From Flaveria trinervia (taxonomy: Eukaryota; Streptophyta; Magnoliopsida; Asterales; Asteraceae), in the NCBI GenBank assembly GCA_025506515.1, contig CM046451.1:65117635-65181634 (forward strand): a stretch of DNA of 64,000 bases, in the 5' to 3' direction. The notes under the pieces were generated by a model. That model had not been told where the DNA came from, ran no database searches, and saw only the letters and a program-made list of their open reading frames with translations. Position numbers and translations under genes: made by a program. Position 1 is the stretch's first letter; every line of letters starts with the position of its first letter. Positions 44,706 through 56,229 of the stretch are shown here, piece by piece.

Positions 44706-45442
44706 TGTTGATACATATCTACCTAGTTTAGAAGATTAATGTAAAATGTCTATCATCTCTTACATATATGTAATGAAAGGGTATGAATAAAATACAATAT
44801 GTGGTTGATGCTTTAATGTTTAATATTTCGTTGTTTATTGTGTGATAATTTCTAGTGAAGTAACTATACAGGTTTGTGGTTATTGTACATAATTATTATT
44901 CAATAATGATTGAGAAACATGTTCAAATTAATCATATGAAGTCCTCAAGCAAAAGGACCATGCTAATGGACCATACGCATGAATACTTCATGCTAATGGA
45001 CCAGTCGCATGACTGAACCAGGACGCTGGATCAGTCGCACGATTGAGACATAAGATTGACTCAGTCGCACGACTGAAATTTGAGTCGTGCAGATGGATCA
45101 ATCGCATGATTCAGTCGCACGACTGAACCATGCTAATGGTTCAGTCGTATGATTGGAAGACCATAAACTATAAATACCACCTAATTCGTGGAAAAACGGA
45201 AGAATTTGAATACCTACACACATAATTGTACCCTAGCCGTCCAGAGACTCAAGAAAACATGTTCCAAGTTCATAGATCACAGTTGATCGTGTTCTAATCG
45301 TTCTTATTGTTTCTTTAATCGTTAGATTGATCTGAACTGTGTTCTCCCTGATTGGATCGCCAATCAAGTAGGACTCCGCACGATTTGATATGGTATACGC
45401 ACAGAATCAGTTAGTACTCCGTTCGTACATGGTCCTCTAACA
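44706..45442 (+). repeat. Element D 5' LTR
   Basis: 737 bp from TGTTGATACAT to CTCTAACA. Begins like A's element-sense LTR and ends beside the primer site. Palindromic words at 44930-45160, including TCAGTCGCACGACTGA at 45061-45076. Confidence 0.85.
45169..45176 (+). promoter_or_regulatory. Element D TATA box
   Basis: TATAAATA, nine bases after the palindromic array, as in A. Confidence 0.7.
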
Positions 45443-45444
45443 AG

Positions 45445-45456
45445 TGGTATCAGAGC
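45445..45456 (+). other. Element D primer binding site
   Basis: TGGTATCAGAGC, two bases after the LTR. Confidence 0.9.
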
Positions 45457-45659
45457 TTTAGCTCTTCATTTTGCATGTGATTCGATCGGTTTTGGTGTAA
45501 AAATAATGTTTTTCATTCAAAAACACCATCTTTTTGAGTAAAACAGTGTTTTCAACGTCTCTAGATCTTAAAGTTCACGTTTTTCAGCAGACGGCAAATT
45601 AGGGTTCGTGAAGAATCGTATTTTTGTTCAAAGTACCAAAAACATTCGAATTTTCAAAA

Positions 45660-45910
45660 GCACCAGCCTTCAGTCGCGCGATTGACTCATCGCATGACTG
45701 AACTCAATCGCACCTCCCATACGCACGATTGAACTCAGTCGCCCATCCATTCGTATGACTGAACAATCTCATTTACATTGTGCATCCGCATTTGTCCAAT
45801 CGCACGGCTATTCATTCGCACTTGTCTAGTTGCACGATTGATTCATCCGCATTTGTTCAATCGCATGATTGACCCATTCGTACCTCTCCATTCGCACGAG
45901 TGAATAAGTT
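45660..45910. repeat. Palindromic word array in D leader
   Basis: About fourteen words of type CAGTCGCGCGATTGA or CATTCGCAC just before the gag ATG at 45938. Equivalent to A's 35950-36180. Confidence 0.83.
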
Positions 45911-45937
45911 TCAGTTTGAAGGTCTCAGTTCATAGAG

Positions 45938-48451
45938 ATGGAAGATCAGTACTCAGCGTTTTCTACCAGAAGGGACTGATGGATCCAGAACCTTTTACTT
46001 CTGGAAAATGAAATTAGGAATCACAATAAGCCCCCTAAACTCATAACGTTAGATGATTACCCACAATGGAAGCAAAGGTTTGAGATATATCTAAATGGAG
46101 TTGATCCCAATCTGTGGGAATCAATCGAGACACGTTATAGCATGCCGGTTGGTGCTGATGGGGTTAAACTTACTTTGGGCAGCATGACTGATAGCTAGAA
46201 GGTGAAATACAATGCAAAAAAGGTGTATGCTTTATTGACTCAGTCAATTCCCAAAGACATATTCCATCAGTTTTCTGAGAACAAGCAAGCAAAGAAGTTA
46301 TGGGAGGCTCTGGAAAAATGGTATGACGGGAATGCACCATTGAAAGCCTTAAAGGCAAAGGCTCTAAATAAGGAGTTTGACAACTTCTCTTCAATAGGGA
46401 AAGAGAGTCTAGATGACATAATCGACCAATTCTATCACTTAATGAGTGAGCTGCACACTCATGGGGTAACCACATCCATGGAAGACAAGGTGTCAAGTTT
46501 TGCAGATGGCTTGCGAGAGAAGTGGGTTTCGTTTGTGTCAAATCTGAGATAGAATGATATGCTTGCGAAGTTGGATATTAATGATTTCATTATGAAGTTG
46601 AGAGAGGAAGAATTGAGGATGGAGTACAGGTCTTAGAAAGGATCATATGAACTGAACCCGTCACTTTATAACTCATCTCCCACTCCAACAAGTTTAGGAG
46701 CACCACTTCAAACAGCATTTGTGTCTAGTTCAGTAGCTCCTTCCCAAGTCACTACTTTAGGATGAAAATTTTCAAGGTCATCTTGCACCCAATATATAGT
46801 ACCTGAAGCAAATTCTACGAAGTTGAAGACGGAGAATCTCGATAATATTACTGTGGAGGTGGCACAGGATCATATGGATCTCCTTGCAGTGGTAGTTCAC
46901 TCCTATGATGGCCTAGTTGCGGGGAAGATTGGAAACTTCCATCTCGTAGATGAAGATTACGAGCAGGTGGGTGAAACTGAACTCGAAGAATGGATATCAT
47001 GTGGGCGTTGGCTAGTGTTGTCCGGAGGGCAAAGAAGTTTGTGAAAAAGACCGGACAGAACTTGATAGCCACAAAAGACACTACCTTTGGTTGCGATAAA
47101 ACCAAAGTTACGTGCTTTAATTGTGGAGAGAAGGGGCATTTCAAACGTGAATGTGTTAAGCCCAAGAAGACAGGTAATGGTAATCCATTCTCAACCTTCA
47201 ATCGTCAAGACAAACCCACAAGTACAAAAGACCAAATTTTTGAAAGTCATGCTTGTAATGAATGTAATAAATTTAGAGAAAGCATAGATTCAAAATTTGC
47301 TAGGTTATTAGACCACAATGATAGCTTAGTAAATGACTTACAACTGTGCATAGAAGCTAATCGGATTTTAAAACAAAATGAGCACAGTTATAAAGAGAAA
47401 ATAGAAATTTTAAATAAATAACTAAGGGAAACCAAAGTTGTTGCTTTTAATCAAGCCAATGACATAAAGTTCTATTTAAACTCCCTGGAAGAAACTAAGA
47501 ATGAAAAAGCGGTTTTGCAAGTCGAAGTCAACTCTTTAAAACAAAAACTGCATAGTTGGACTAGTTCTTCTCACATAGTTGAACACTTAGTGAAAGAATG
47601 TAACAACGGGTAGGGTTTGGGTTATAAAGTGGTACCTCCACCACATGAGATCTTGTTGAATGTTAAATGTAGACCAATAAATAACAATCCCATAAAGGAT
47701 CATGCGGGTCCACTCCTCTAGTTAGTGATCCAGATTCCATGAGTAAATCGGTGGAATCTATCGCTAAACAGAAGGAGGCCACTATGAAATCCAAAGGTAA
47801 GATACCTATTGGTAATTTGAACGAACAATTTGAAAAGGTTAATGTAAAGTCACCTTCAAACATGTCTATTTCTGAACACAGAAAGACCAAACAAGTTAAC
47901 CAACCACGTGCTCCATGTCAAAGTCCAAATAAACAAAAAGGGTAAAGATGTTAAAACTGTTCAAACAATGAATTTTGTTAAAGAAGCAAAAACATCTAGA
48001 CAAGAAGTGTCCAAACCCAAACAGACTAAAATCACACCTGTGTCATACACTTCCCTATAGAAACAGTTCCACCAGCATATAGAAAGTAGATCGTGCTACA
48101 ATTATGGAAAGTATGGACAAATTGCTTTTAATTGTCCTTATTATCAAACACCAAGAAAGAAAATTGAACTTCATGATACTAAACCATGTTCTTCGAAAAG
48201 GAGTTCTATCACTCCAGCAAAAAGAATTAGTGAACATAAAGTTCAAACCGTAAGGCAATCGTGTATTTATCACAAACAGGCCTTACACAAAACTCGCTTA
48301 TGGAAAAAAATCAGGTCCAGTGTCTGATAATGAGAACAAAAAGAAAAATGATTTTCCCTCACCCTCAAATAGACAGTGGGTTGAGTTTATGATGTGTGAT
48401 TCCACCGGGTCACCCAAGCTAGTTAAGGCTTGGGTCCCAAACCTAAACTAA
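45938..48451 (+). pseudogene. Element D gag
   Basis: ATG at 45938 (MEDQYSAFSTRRD), same start as A. Conserved core at 46202-46552 (YALLTQSIPKDIFHQFSENK; LDDIIDQFYHLMSELH). Knuckle 1, CFNCGEKGHFKREC, at about 47113-47154; coiled coil 47250-47420. The second knuckle is CYNYGKYGQIAFNC near 48095-48135, with several metal ligands lost. Ends VKAWVPNLN at TAA 48449-48451. Stops where A has Gln: 46196, 46634, 47419 and 48058. Pol continues in the same frame after the TAA. Confidence 0.85.
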
Positions 48452-51400
48452 TCCTTTCCTTTGAATGTGCAGGGTGTCCCCTATAGTGCTACTACAAATA
48501 CTTGGATTCATAATAGCAGGGCATCAAGGCACATGACTGGGAACCTGTCTTTCCTGTCTAATGTCAAACAAATAAAAGGAGGACACGTTTCATTTGCTGG
48601 AAATAAAGGAGGATATATCACTACACAAGGCGATGTGGGAAACCAAAAAGTTATGTTTGATAAGGTAAACTATGTTCTACAACTTCAAAGTAACTAACTT
48701 TCTATCTCCCAGATATGTGACAAAGAATTTAAGGTTGTATTTGACAACAAAAAGTGCTATGTTCTCATAAAGGACTATGTTATCCTGGAGGACCAAGTCT
48801 TAATGTCAGCTTCAAGATATAACAATTTATATATCTTGGACCTATCAAAGGCCGCCACAATCGATCATAATGGACAATGCTTCTTGTCAAAGGCAACAGA
48901 GAAAGACTCCATCTCCTGGAATAGGAGAATGGGACACATTAATACACGAAAGATGAATCACTTGATCCAGAATGATCTAGTGTGTGGAGTAAATGTTAAA
49001 AACTTCCATTACCGGATTTTTGTGTCACATGTAAGAAAGGGAAATGGACAAAGAAGTCTGATAAGGCAAAGAAAGTTTACTCAATTGACCTACCTCTTGA
49101 GCTTCTTCACATAGATTTGTTTGGCCTAGTTAGTACAAAGAGCATTGTCGCCGATTTGTACTGCTATGTAGTTACGGATAATTACTGAAGACTTTCTTGG
49201 ATGATGTTTCTGAAATCCTAATAAGAGACATTTGCATCATTCAAAGAGCTGGTAACTACATTGGAGTCACTCTACAAGATGAAGGTAAGGAAAGTTCGCT
49301 TAGACAACGGTACCGAGTTCAAGAACCAGTGGATGGAGGCATTCTGAAAAGAAAAAGGAATTGTGCACCAGTTCATATCTGCCTACACTCCTCAAATGAA
49401 CGGATTTGCTGAGAGAAAGAATCAAAGCTTGATAGAGACAGCCCAAATGATGCTAGCAGACTCGAAACTGCCTATCGAATTTTGGAACGAGGTAGTAGCT
49501 AACGCATGTTACACCCTCAATCAAGTCCTCATGGTCAAACGGCATGGTAAAACGTGCTATGAGTTGCTCTAGCGACGTAAATCGAATCTGGAGTACATCG
49601 AACCATTTGGTGCACCATGTATGCTGCTAAACAAAACACAGTCAGGGTAGTTCAACGAGAAGGCCGAAGAAGGAATTTTCTTAGGATACAAGATACCGAA
49701 TAAGAGAGTTTATAACAACTCGACAGGTCAAGTAGAAGTGAGGTGCAACGTTGATGTACAGAGATACACCATCCCCGTTGCTGGAAAAGGCCCCTTATTC
49801 TTTTTCGACTATGATGGATTCTTTAAGTCCTTCAACATCGTGCTCTCCCCTCCTGAAGATGAGTTATCGACTAGAGTGATGTACGATGTGTTAAACACAC
49901 TATCATTGGACTCGACAACCTCAGCTTCACAAGATGTGTCTTCAAGTTCTTCGCGGGGAGCACTTGAGGTTAGTGACTCCTCCTCTAATGATGAAGACAT
50001 GGCAACTGATCAGGTGGATCAGGAGGAAAAGGTTCCTACCACTACAAGTACACAAGCATATGATGTTGATTCCTTTGACACTTTCGAACCTCACACTCCC
50101 ACTACCTTAGATACTGAACCTGGTGTTCACAATCTGGATAATAAGGTAGTTATTCCCACCACTCCTGGATCACGACTAAATGTTTATCATCCTTTGGACA
50201 ATGTCTTTGGAGATGTTCACTTAGGAGTACAGACTAGAAATCAGCTATACTCTGCTGATTATGCCTCGGTAATGGAAAAGGGATATCTTCACGATGGTAC
50301 GTATCAATGTTTTGTGTTTTAATTTGATCCAAAATATGTAAGTGAAGCCCTAAACGATGAGGCATGGGTTAGTGCCATGCAAGGGGAACTTCTTCAATTC
50401 AAGAAGTTAGGAGTATGGAAACTGGTGGATAGACCAAAAGGTGCTAAGGTCATTAGCACTAAATGGGTCTTGAAATGCAAGAAAGATGACCAAGGGGTCA
50501 TAATGAAAAACAAGGCTTGACTTGTAGTTCAAGGATTTCGACAAGTCAAGGGTATTGACTACAGTGAAGTGTTTGTACCTATGGCAAGAATGGAAGCAAT
50601 CCGTATCTTCCTAACCTATGCATCTTATATGAAGATTAAAGTTTATCAACTAGATGTAAAGAGTTCATTCCTCCATGGTGAAATCTGGGAGGCAGTGTAC
50701 GTCAGTCAACCCGAAGAATTTGAGGATCCGTATCATCGGGACAGAGTGTACAAGCTGGATAAGGCTCTCTACGACCCACCAAGCCCGAACAGCATGGTAT
50801 GAAAAACTCTCGATTCATGTTATGAAACATGGCTTTCACAGAGGAGTGATTGACTGTACATTGTTCATCCAAGAAAAGGATGGTGACTTACTACTAGTTC
50901 AGATCTATGTTGATGACATAATCTTCAGTTCCAAAACGAAGCATTACACAAGAATTTGAACGAGTAATGAAAGCTGAATTTCAGATGAGTGCCATGGGAT
51001 AGATGAAGTTCTTTCTCGGGTTACAGGTGGACCAGACACCTAAGGGAATATTTCTACATCAGACCAAGTATGTAGGCGATATCCAAAGTCAGTTCGATAT
51101 GGAGAATGCTTCGGCAGTTGGGACTCCACTAGCTACAAACCATGATGTGGCACCCGACAAAAATGGTGATCTGGTGGATAGCACCATGTATCGAGGAAAG
51201 ATCGGACCCCTCTTGTACCTCACAGCCTCACGACCTGATATCATGTACGCAACGTGTCTCTGCTCTAGATATTAGGCGAAACCGAAAGTCAACCATCTCA
51301 TAAGAGTAAAAAGGATATTTTGTTATCCGAAGGGTACTCCAACACTTGGGTTGTGGTATCCTCATGACGATGACTTTGAGCTTACAGCGTATAGCGATTC

Positions 51401-51873
51401 GGGTTATGGCGGCTGCAAAATGAACTACGAATCAACATCTGCAGGATGTCATTCTTTGGGAGAATATTAGTCACCTGGCAGTGTAAGAAGCAGACATCAG
51501 TTGCTCTGTCAACTTGTGAAGCTGAATACATTGCTGCTGTAAGTTGATGTTCACAAATCATCTGGATTCAACAACAAATGCGCGACTCCGGTTTGAGATT
51601 CTCTAACACTCCTATATTTGTTGATAATTTTGCTGCTATAGCCGTAACTAGAAATCCTGTCCAACATCCAAAACCTAAACACATCGGAATTAAATATCAC
51701 TTTATACGTGATTGTTTTGAAAAGAATTTAATCGATGTCGTTAAAACTAATACGGACTTTCAATGTCTTGACCTCTACACCAAGGCTTTTGATAAACCAT
51801 GATTTTTATATGTGTTAGAGGTCAATGGCATGAAAAAGAAATGTGAAGTGATTCCAGAAGATGACAGTACATA
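48452..51873 (+). pseudogene. Element D pol: protease, integrase, RT, RNase H
   Basis: The protease (48461-48697) has lost its active Asp: WIHNSRASRHMTGN where A has DSGAS. Integrase 48803-49572: the zinc finger is recognisable (NRRMGHINTRKM), but its first His and the later motif are decayed; GFAERKNQSLIETA keeps the Glu. RT 50569-51000 with QIYVDDIIFSSKT. RNase H 51370-51873 has YSDSGYGGC, where A's second Asp is Gly, and CEAEYIAA. At least nine in-frame stops (e.g. 49570, 50320, 50518, 51273) and several shifts. Clearly dead. Ends VIPEDDST near A's VIPDDDHV. Confidence 0.88.
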
Positions 51874-52407
51874 GTCCAAAGAGGAGAGTTATTTTTTATT
51901 TTTTATTTTATTCTCTTTTATTTTATTTAATTTTATTTCTTCGCCTATTAAAATTCAAAACGCAAAAACATTTTCGGTTTTAGAATTTTTGGGGGAGAAT
52001 AGGTTAGATGAGTATTATGTTAGCCATGTTATTTAATTACATAAAAAACGAGGGAGGAGGAAAGCTTAGCTAAAAGGAAAGTAATCAAATCTGTGTTATT
52101 GACTCAACGTATTTGGAAAATGATAGTACACAGGGAACAGATTACTTGGGACTTCAAAAGGTTTAACAGATTAAGATGCAAAAATCAAAGTTTAAGTCTG
52201 AAAAGTCAAAGTAAAATAAAAGGAAAGATGATAGTTAAAGTAATACGCCATGATGGTAACATAGAGAAAGTAGACCTAGAGGTTGTTAGCTTATTATATG
52301 ATGTGTCGGTAGATTCAACACAATAGATAAGTAGACCCATTGGTGATTTCAAGCTCAAACTAAGTTGTTCAACAAGCTGTGGGTTCCCATCTTATCCCTA
52401 GTTAACA
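51874..52407. other. Element D pol-aORF spacer, first part, with TAACA target copy
   Basis: AT-rich, non-coding. The final five bases (52403-52407, TAACA) are the left target duplication of E. Matches A's 29150-29330 in part. Confidence 0.7.
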
Positions 52408-53127
52408 TGTAACACCTGCTAACGAAAGAAAGACGGCGAGTGGGGGTATATAAAGGGAGAGGGCAGCCCTTACCCTCTTGCCACACCCACATTTTCAGCC
52501 ATAAAAGAGGGGAAGAGAGAAAGAAGAAAAAATAAAAGAAAATGTTGGTTCAGGTAGATTCAAGCGGGCAAAATCATCGTGTAGCAAGCAAAACCGAAGC
52601 TCTACTTCTCGATGTCATTTGTGTGAGTTCTAGGACCCCACTTTTACTTATTTTTAAATGATTTTGGGGCTGGAAAGCATAGAAAACCCATTTTTGTATG
52701 TGTATGTGTTTGACCCATTTGGGTGTGCTGCTTGTGATGCGTTTAGAGTTTGTTTCCAGGCTTTAGTATGCTTGAATGGTGTTTTGGTATCCACCACTAA
52801 GGTTTAGGATGGTCAATTTGGGCTTAGAAGGGGCTTAGATGAGGTTGGAGGTCAAAAAGGGCAGTTTGCGTTCGGCTAGAACTGCATTCTGCACCAGCTA
52901 TGGCTAGACGACCGACTGGAGTGCGATTGGAGGCCATACGGCCGAAGGGGGTGCGATTGGGGTTCATTCGCACGATTGAGGGTCCATTCACACGATTGGG
53001 GCCAGTCGCATGGAGGTCATGCGACTGAGGGTCCAGTCGCATAAGTGCTCATTCGCATTAGTCCATTCACACGATTGGGTGTTCATTCGCATGAGTGTCC
53101 ATCCGCATTGGTTCATTCGCATAAGTT
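52408..53127 (+). repeat. Element E 5' LTR, truncated
   Basis: Aligns to 56230-57014. It lacks about 65 bp near its start: CTAACGAAAGA and CCAACGAAAGA flank the missing piece in the 3' LTR, so it was probably lost by recombination between these short repeats. TATATAAA at 52447-52454. Palindromic words at 52905-53127. Confidence 0.85.
52905..53127. repeat. Palindromic word array in E 5' LTR
   Basis: Words CATTCGCACGATTGAG, CAGTCGCAT and GCGACTGAG. A perfect inverted pair, CAGTCGCAT (53003-53011) and ATGCGACTG (53019-53027), has a 7-base loop. Here the array lies downstream of the TATA box, in the transcribed part of the LTR. Confidence 0.85.
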
Positions 53128-53136
53128 TCCTGTTAG

Positions 53137-56100
53137 ACCGTTTGTGATGACCTTAGATGGTTTCGATTTGGTCCTTGGGATGGATTGGTTGGCGAACTCC
53201 GAGGCAAACATTCTGTGTCGCAAGAAGATGATTCGTTTGACAACGTTTGACGGTAGTTCAGTAACTGTTTATGGGGATCTAGTTACTACGATCCCAAAGG
53301 TAATCTTAATGGCGGTGGTGGGAAAGTGTATGAGGCGTGGATGTAGTGCCTACTTGGCCTAGGTAATGGATGTGGATACTCGAACACCACAACTATCCAA
53401 TGTTCCAGTTATGCGTGACTTTCTAAACGTATTCCGAGAAGACTTATCAGGAGTGCCACCTGATCGTGAGATCGAGTTTTAGATTGATCTGATACCAGGT
53501 GCCCAACCTGTTGCCAAGGCACTGTATCGGTTGGCTCCGACGGAGATGAAAGAGTTCATGGAGCAGTTGCAAGAGCTGCTTGATAAGGGGTTCATTAGAC
53601 CGAGTATCTTGTTTGTGAAGAAGAAAGACGGTAACATGAGAATGTGTATTGACTATAGTGAGCTGAACAAGTTGACGGTGAAGAACTACTACCCCTTACC
53701 GAGGATAGATGATTTGTTTGATCAACTTCAAGGTGCCAGTTGGTTCTCAAGAATATATCTTCAATCTGGTTACCATCAGTCGAAGGTGAAGGAGGAGGAT
53801 ATCCCTAAAACAACTTTCCGCACACACTATGGTCACTACAAGTTTCTTGTTTTGTCTTTTGGTTTGACCAATGCGTCAGCTGCTTTTATCGATCTGATGA
53901 ATCGGGTGTGTCGGCCAATGTTGGATAAATCAATGATTGTGTTTATTGATGATATCCTGATTTATTCGAAGAGCTAGATTGAGCACGCCGGTCACATTCG
54001 GGAGGTTGTGCAGACGTTGAGAAAGAAGAAGTCGTATGGCAAGTTCTCCAAGTGTGCATTTTGGTTGCGTGAAATTTAGTTCTTGGGTCATGGGTGAATC
54101 CTGAGGGGATCATGGTGGACCCGAGAAAAGTGGAGGCGGTTATGCCATCGAAGTCACCAAAGACGCCATCCGAGATTCGTAGCTTCTTGGTTTGGTGGCC
54201 TACTATAAAAGGTTTATCTAAGACTTCTCTAAGATTGCTTCTCCACTGACTAAGTTGGCCCAAAAAGATGTGAAGTTTGTATGCGGTCAAGCTCAAGAGA
54301 AGGCATTCGAAGAATTGAAGGAGAGTTTGACTCAAGCTCCTGTTCTATCATTACCCGATGGAAGTATAGATCTGGTGGTTTATTTTGATGCTTCTTATTC
54401 GGGGTTGGGGTGTGTGTTAATGCAGAGAGGGAAGGTTATAGCTTATGCATCCCGATAGTTGAAGGTTCATGAGGTCAATTATCCTACTCATGACTTGGAG
54501 CTAGAAGCCGTGGTCTCTGCGTTAAAGATTTGGAGGCATTATCTATACGGAACGAAGTGCACCATCTTCACCGACCACAAGAGCTTAAAGTACTTCTTTG
54601 AGCAGAAGGATCTGAACATGAGGCAGAGACGATGGTTGGAGCTCATAAAGGACTATGATTGCGAAATCCATTACCATCCTGGCAAGGCTAACGTGGTGGC
54701 GGATGCCCTTAGCCGAAAGGAGAGACCCGAGCCGATTCGGGTGAAAGCATACCAGTTGATCATGAATTCAGATGTGATGAAGCAAGTCAAGGAGTTTCCA
54801 GATGAGGCATTGTAAGAAGATCATCTTAACTCTGAAAGAATGAGAGGTCTAGTCGCGGAATTGGGAGAAAACACACTCGGTGTTAGAACCCGATTCGGTC
54901 GTGTGTGGATTCCTCATTTTGGGGATCTACGAATGAAGATCATGGACGAGGCTCATAAGACTCGATACTCTATTCATCCCGGTGCTATGAAAATGTACCA
55001 CGACATGAAGAAGGATTATTGGTGGCCGGGTATGAAGCGTGACGTAGTGGAGTATGTGAGTAAGTGCCTTACTTGCTTATAGGTGAATGCCGAGCATCAA
55101 AAGCCATATGGGAAGATTCAACCTTTGGATATACCGGAATGGAAGTAGGAACACATCACCATGGATTTCATTACGAAGTTGCCGCATACTCTGAAAGGGT
55201 ATGATGCCATATGGGTGATTGTGGACCATCTGACGAAGAGTGCTCACTTCCTACTGATCCGAGAGACATATTCATCTGAGAGGTTGGCAGATCTGTTCAT
55301 CAAGGAAATTGTAACTCATCATAGTGTGCTGGTGTCTATTGTGTCGGATCGCGACACCCGGTTTACCTCCACTTTTTGGAAGAAATTCCATGACGCTATG
55401 GGGACGAGGTTACATATTAGCACGCCTTATCATCCCAAACTGATGGTCAGTCAGAACGGACCATTCAGACATTGTAATACATGCTTCGGGCATGTGTGAT
55501 TGATTTTGGGGGAAGTTGGGATGACCACCTACCGGTAGCCGAATTCTCATACAACAGCAGTTATCATGCCAACATTGGTATGCCACCCTACGAGAAGCTA
55601 TACGGTAGGAGATGTAGAACACCTGTTTGTTGGGGTGATATTGGTCAGAAGGAGTTGGGGAGTATTGACGTAACCGAGGCTACGACTGAGAAGCTTGAGA
55701 AGATCAAAGCCTTCATGAAGGCAGCCAAAGATAGACAGAAGTCGTATGCTGATAAACAACAGAGACCGATTGAGTTCCAGGTGGGTGACCGGGTTATGTT
55801 GAAGGTCTCACCTTGGAAGGTATTATTCATTTCTGAAAGTGGGGCAAGTTGAGCTCGAGGTACATAGGCCCTTTCCGAATCATCGCTCAAGTAGGAGAGG
55901 TGGCCTATAGATTGGAGTTACCAGATGAGTTAAGTGGAATTCACCCGACATTCCACGTATCACATCTGAGGAAATGCTTGGCAGATGAAGATATGATCGT
56001 TCCACTTGAGGATATCGAAGTAGACGAATGGCTCAATTATGTGGAGCAACTAGTGGCCATCATTGATCGAAAAGAAAAGAGGCTGAGAAATAAAGTGGTT

Positions 56101-56196
56101 CCTCTTGTGCGTGTATAGTGGAAGCACAGGAAGGGATCCGAGTCAACGCGCGAGACTGAGGAAGAAATGAGAGAGCCATTATCCACGTTTGTTTGA
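53137..56196 (+). pseudogene. Element E pol: partial protease, RT, RNase H, integrase, C-terminal domain
   Basis: Starts inside protease (FDLVLGMDWLANSEA); the catalytic DSG lies in the deleted part. RT 53500-53980 with CIDYSELNKLT and VFIDDILIYSKS. RNase H 54255-54815 with YFDASYSGLGCVL and TDHKSLKYFF, ending ADALSRKERPEP. Integrase zinc finger HPGAMKMYHDMK...CLTCL (54940-55080), core VDHLTKSAHFL and SDRDTRFTS (55220-55370), then IGPFRI and a chromodomain-like tail WKHRKGSES...EEEMREPLSTF ending at 56196. Stops at 53360, 53480, 54456, 55080 and 55146, and shifts near 54080, 55440 and 55840. A gypsy polyprotein, inactive. Confidence 0.9.
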
Positions 56197-56215
56197 GGAG
56201 GGATGAAACCTATTT

Positions 56216-56226
56216 AAGGGGGGTAG
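56216..56226 (+). other. Element E polypurine tract
   Basis: AAGGGGGGTAG, three bases before the 3' LTR. Confidence 0.8.
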
Positions 56227-56229
56227 ACT

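Noticed and set aside
44521..44739. 72-codon plus-strand frame with hydrophobic stretch
   Set aside because: Lies in G2 LTR sequence and runs across the D insertion point; not conserved as coding in G1.
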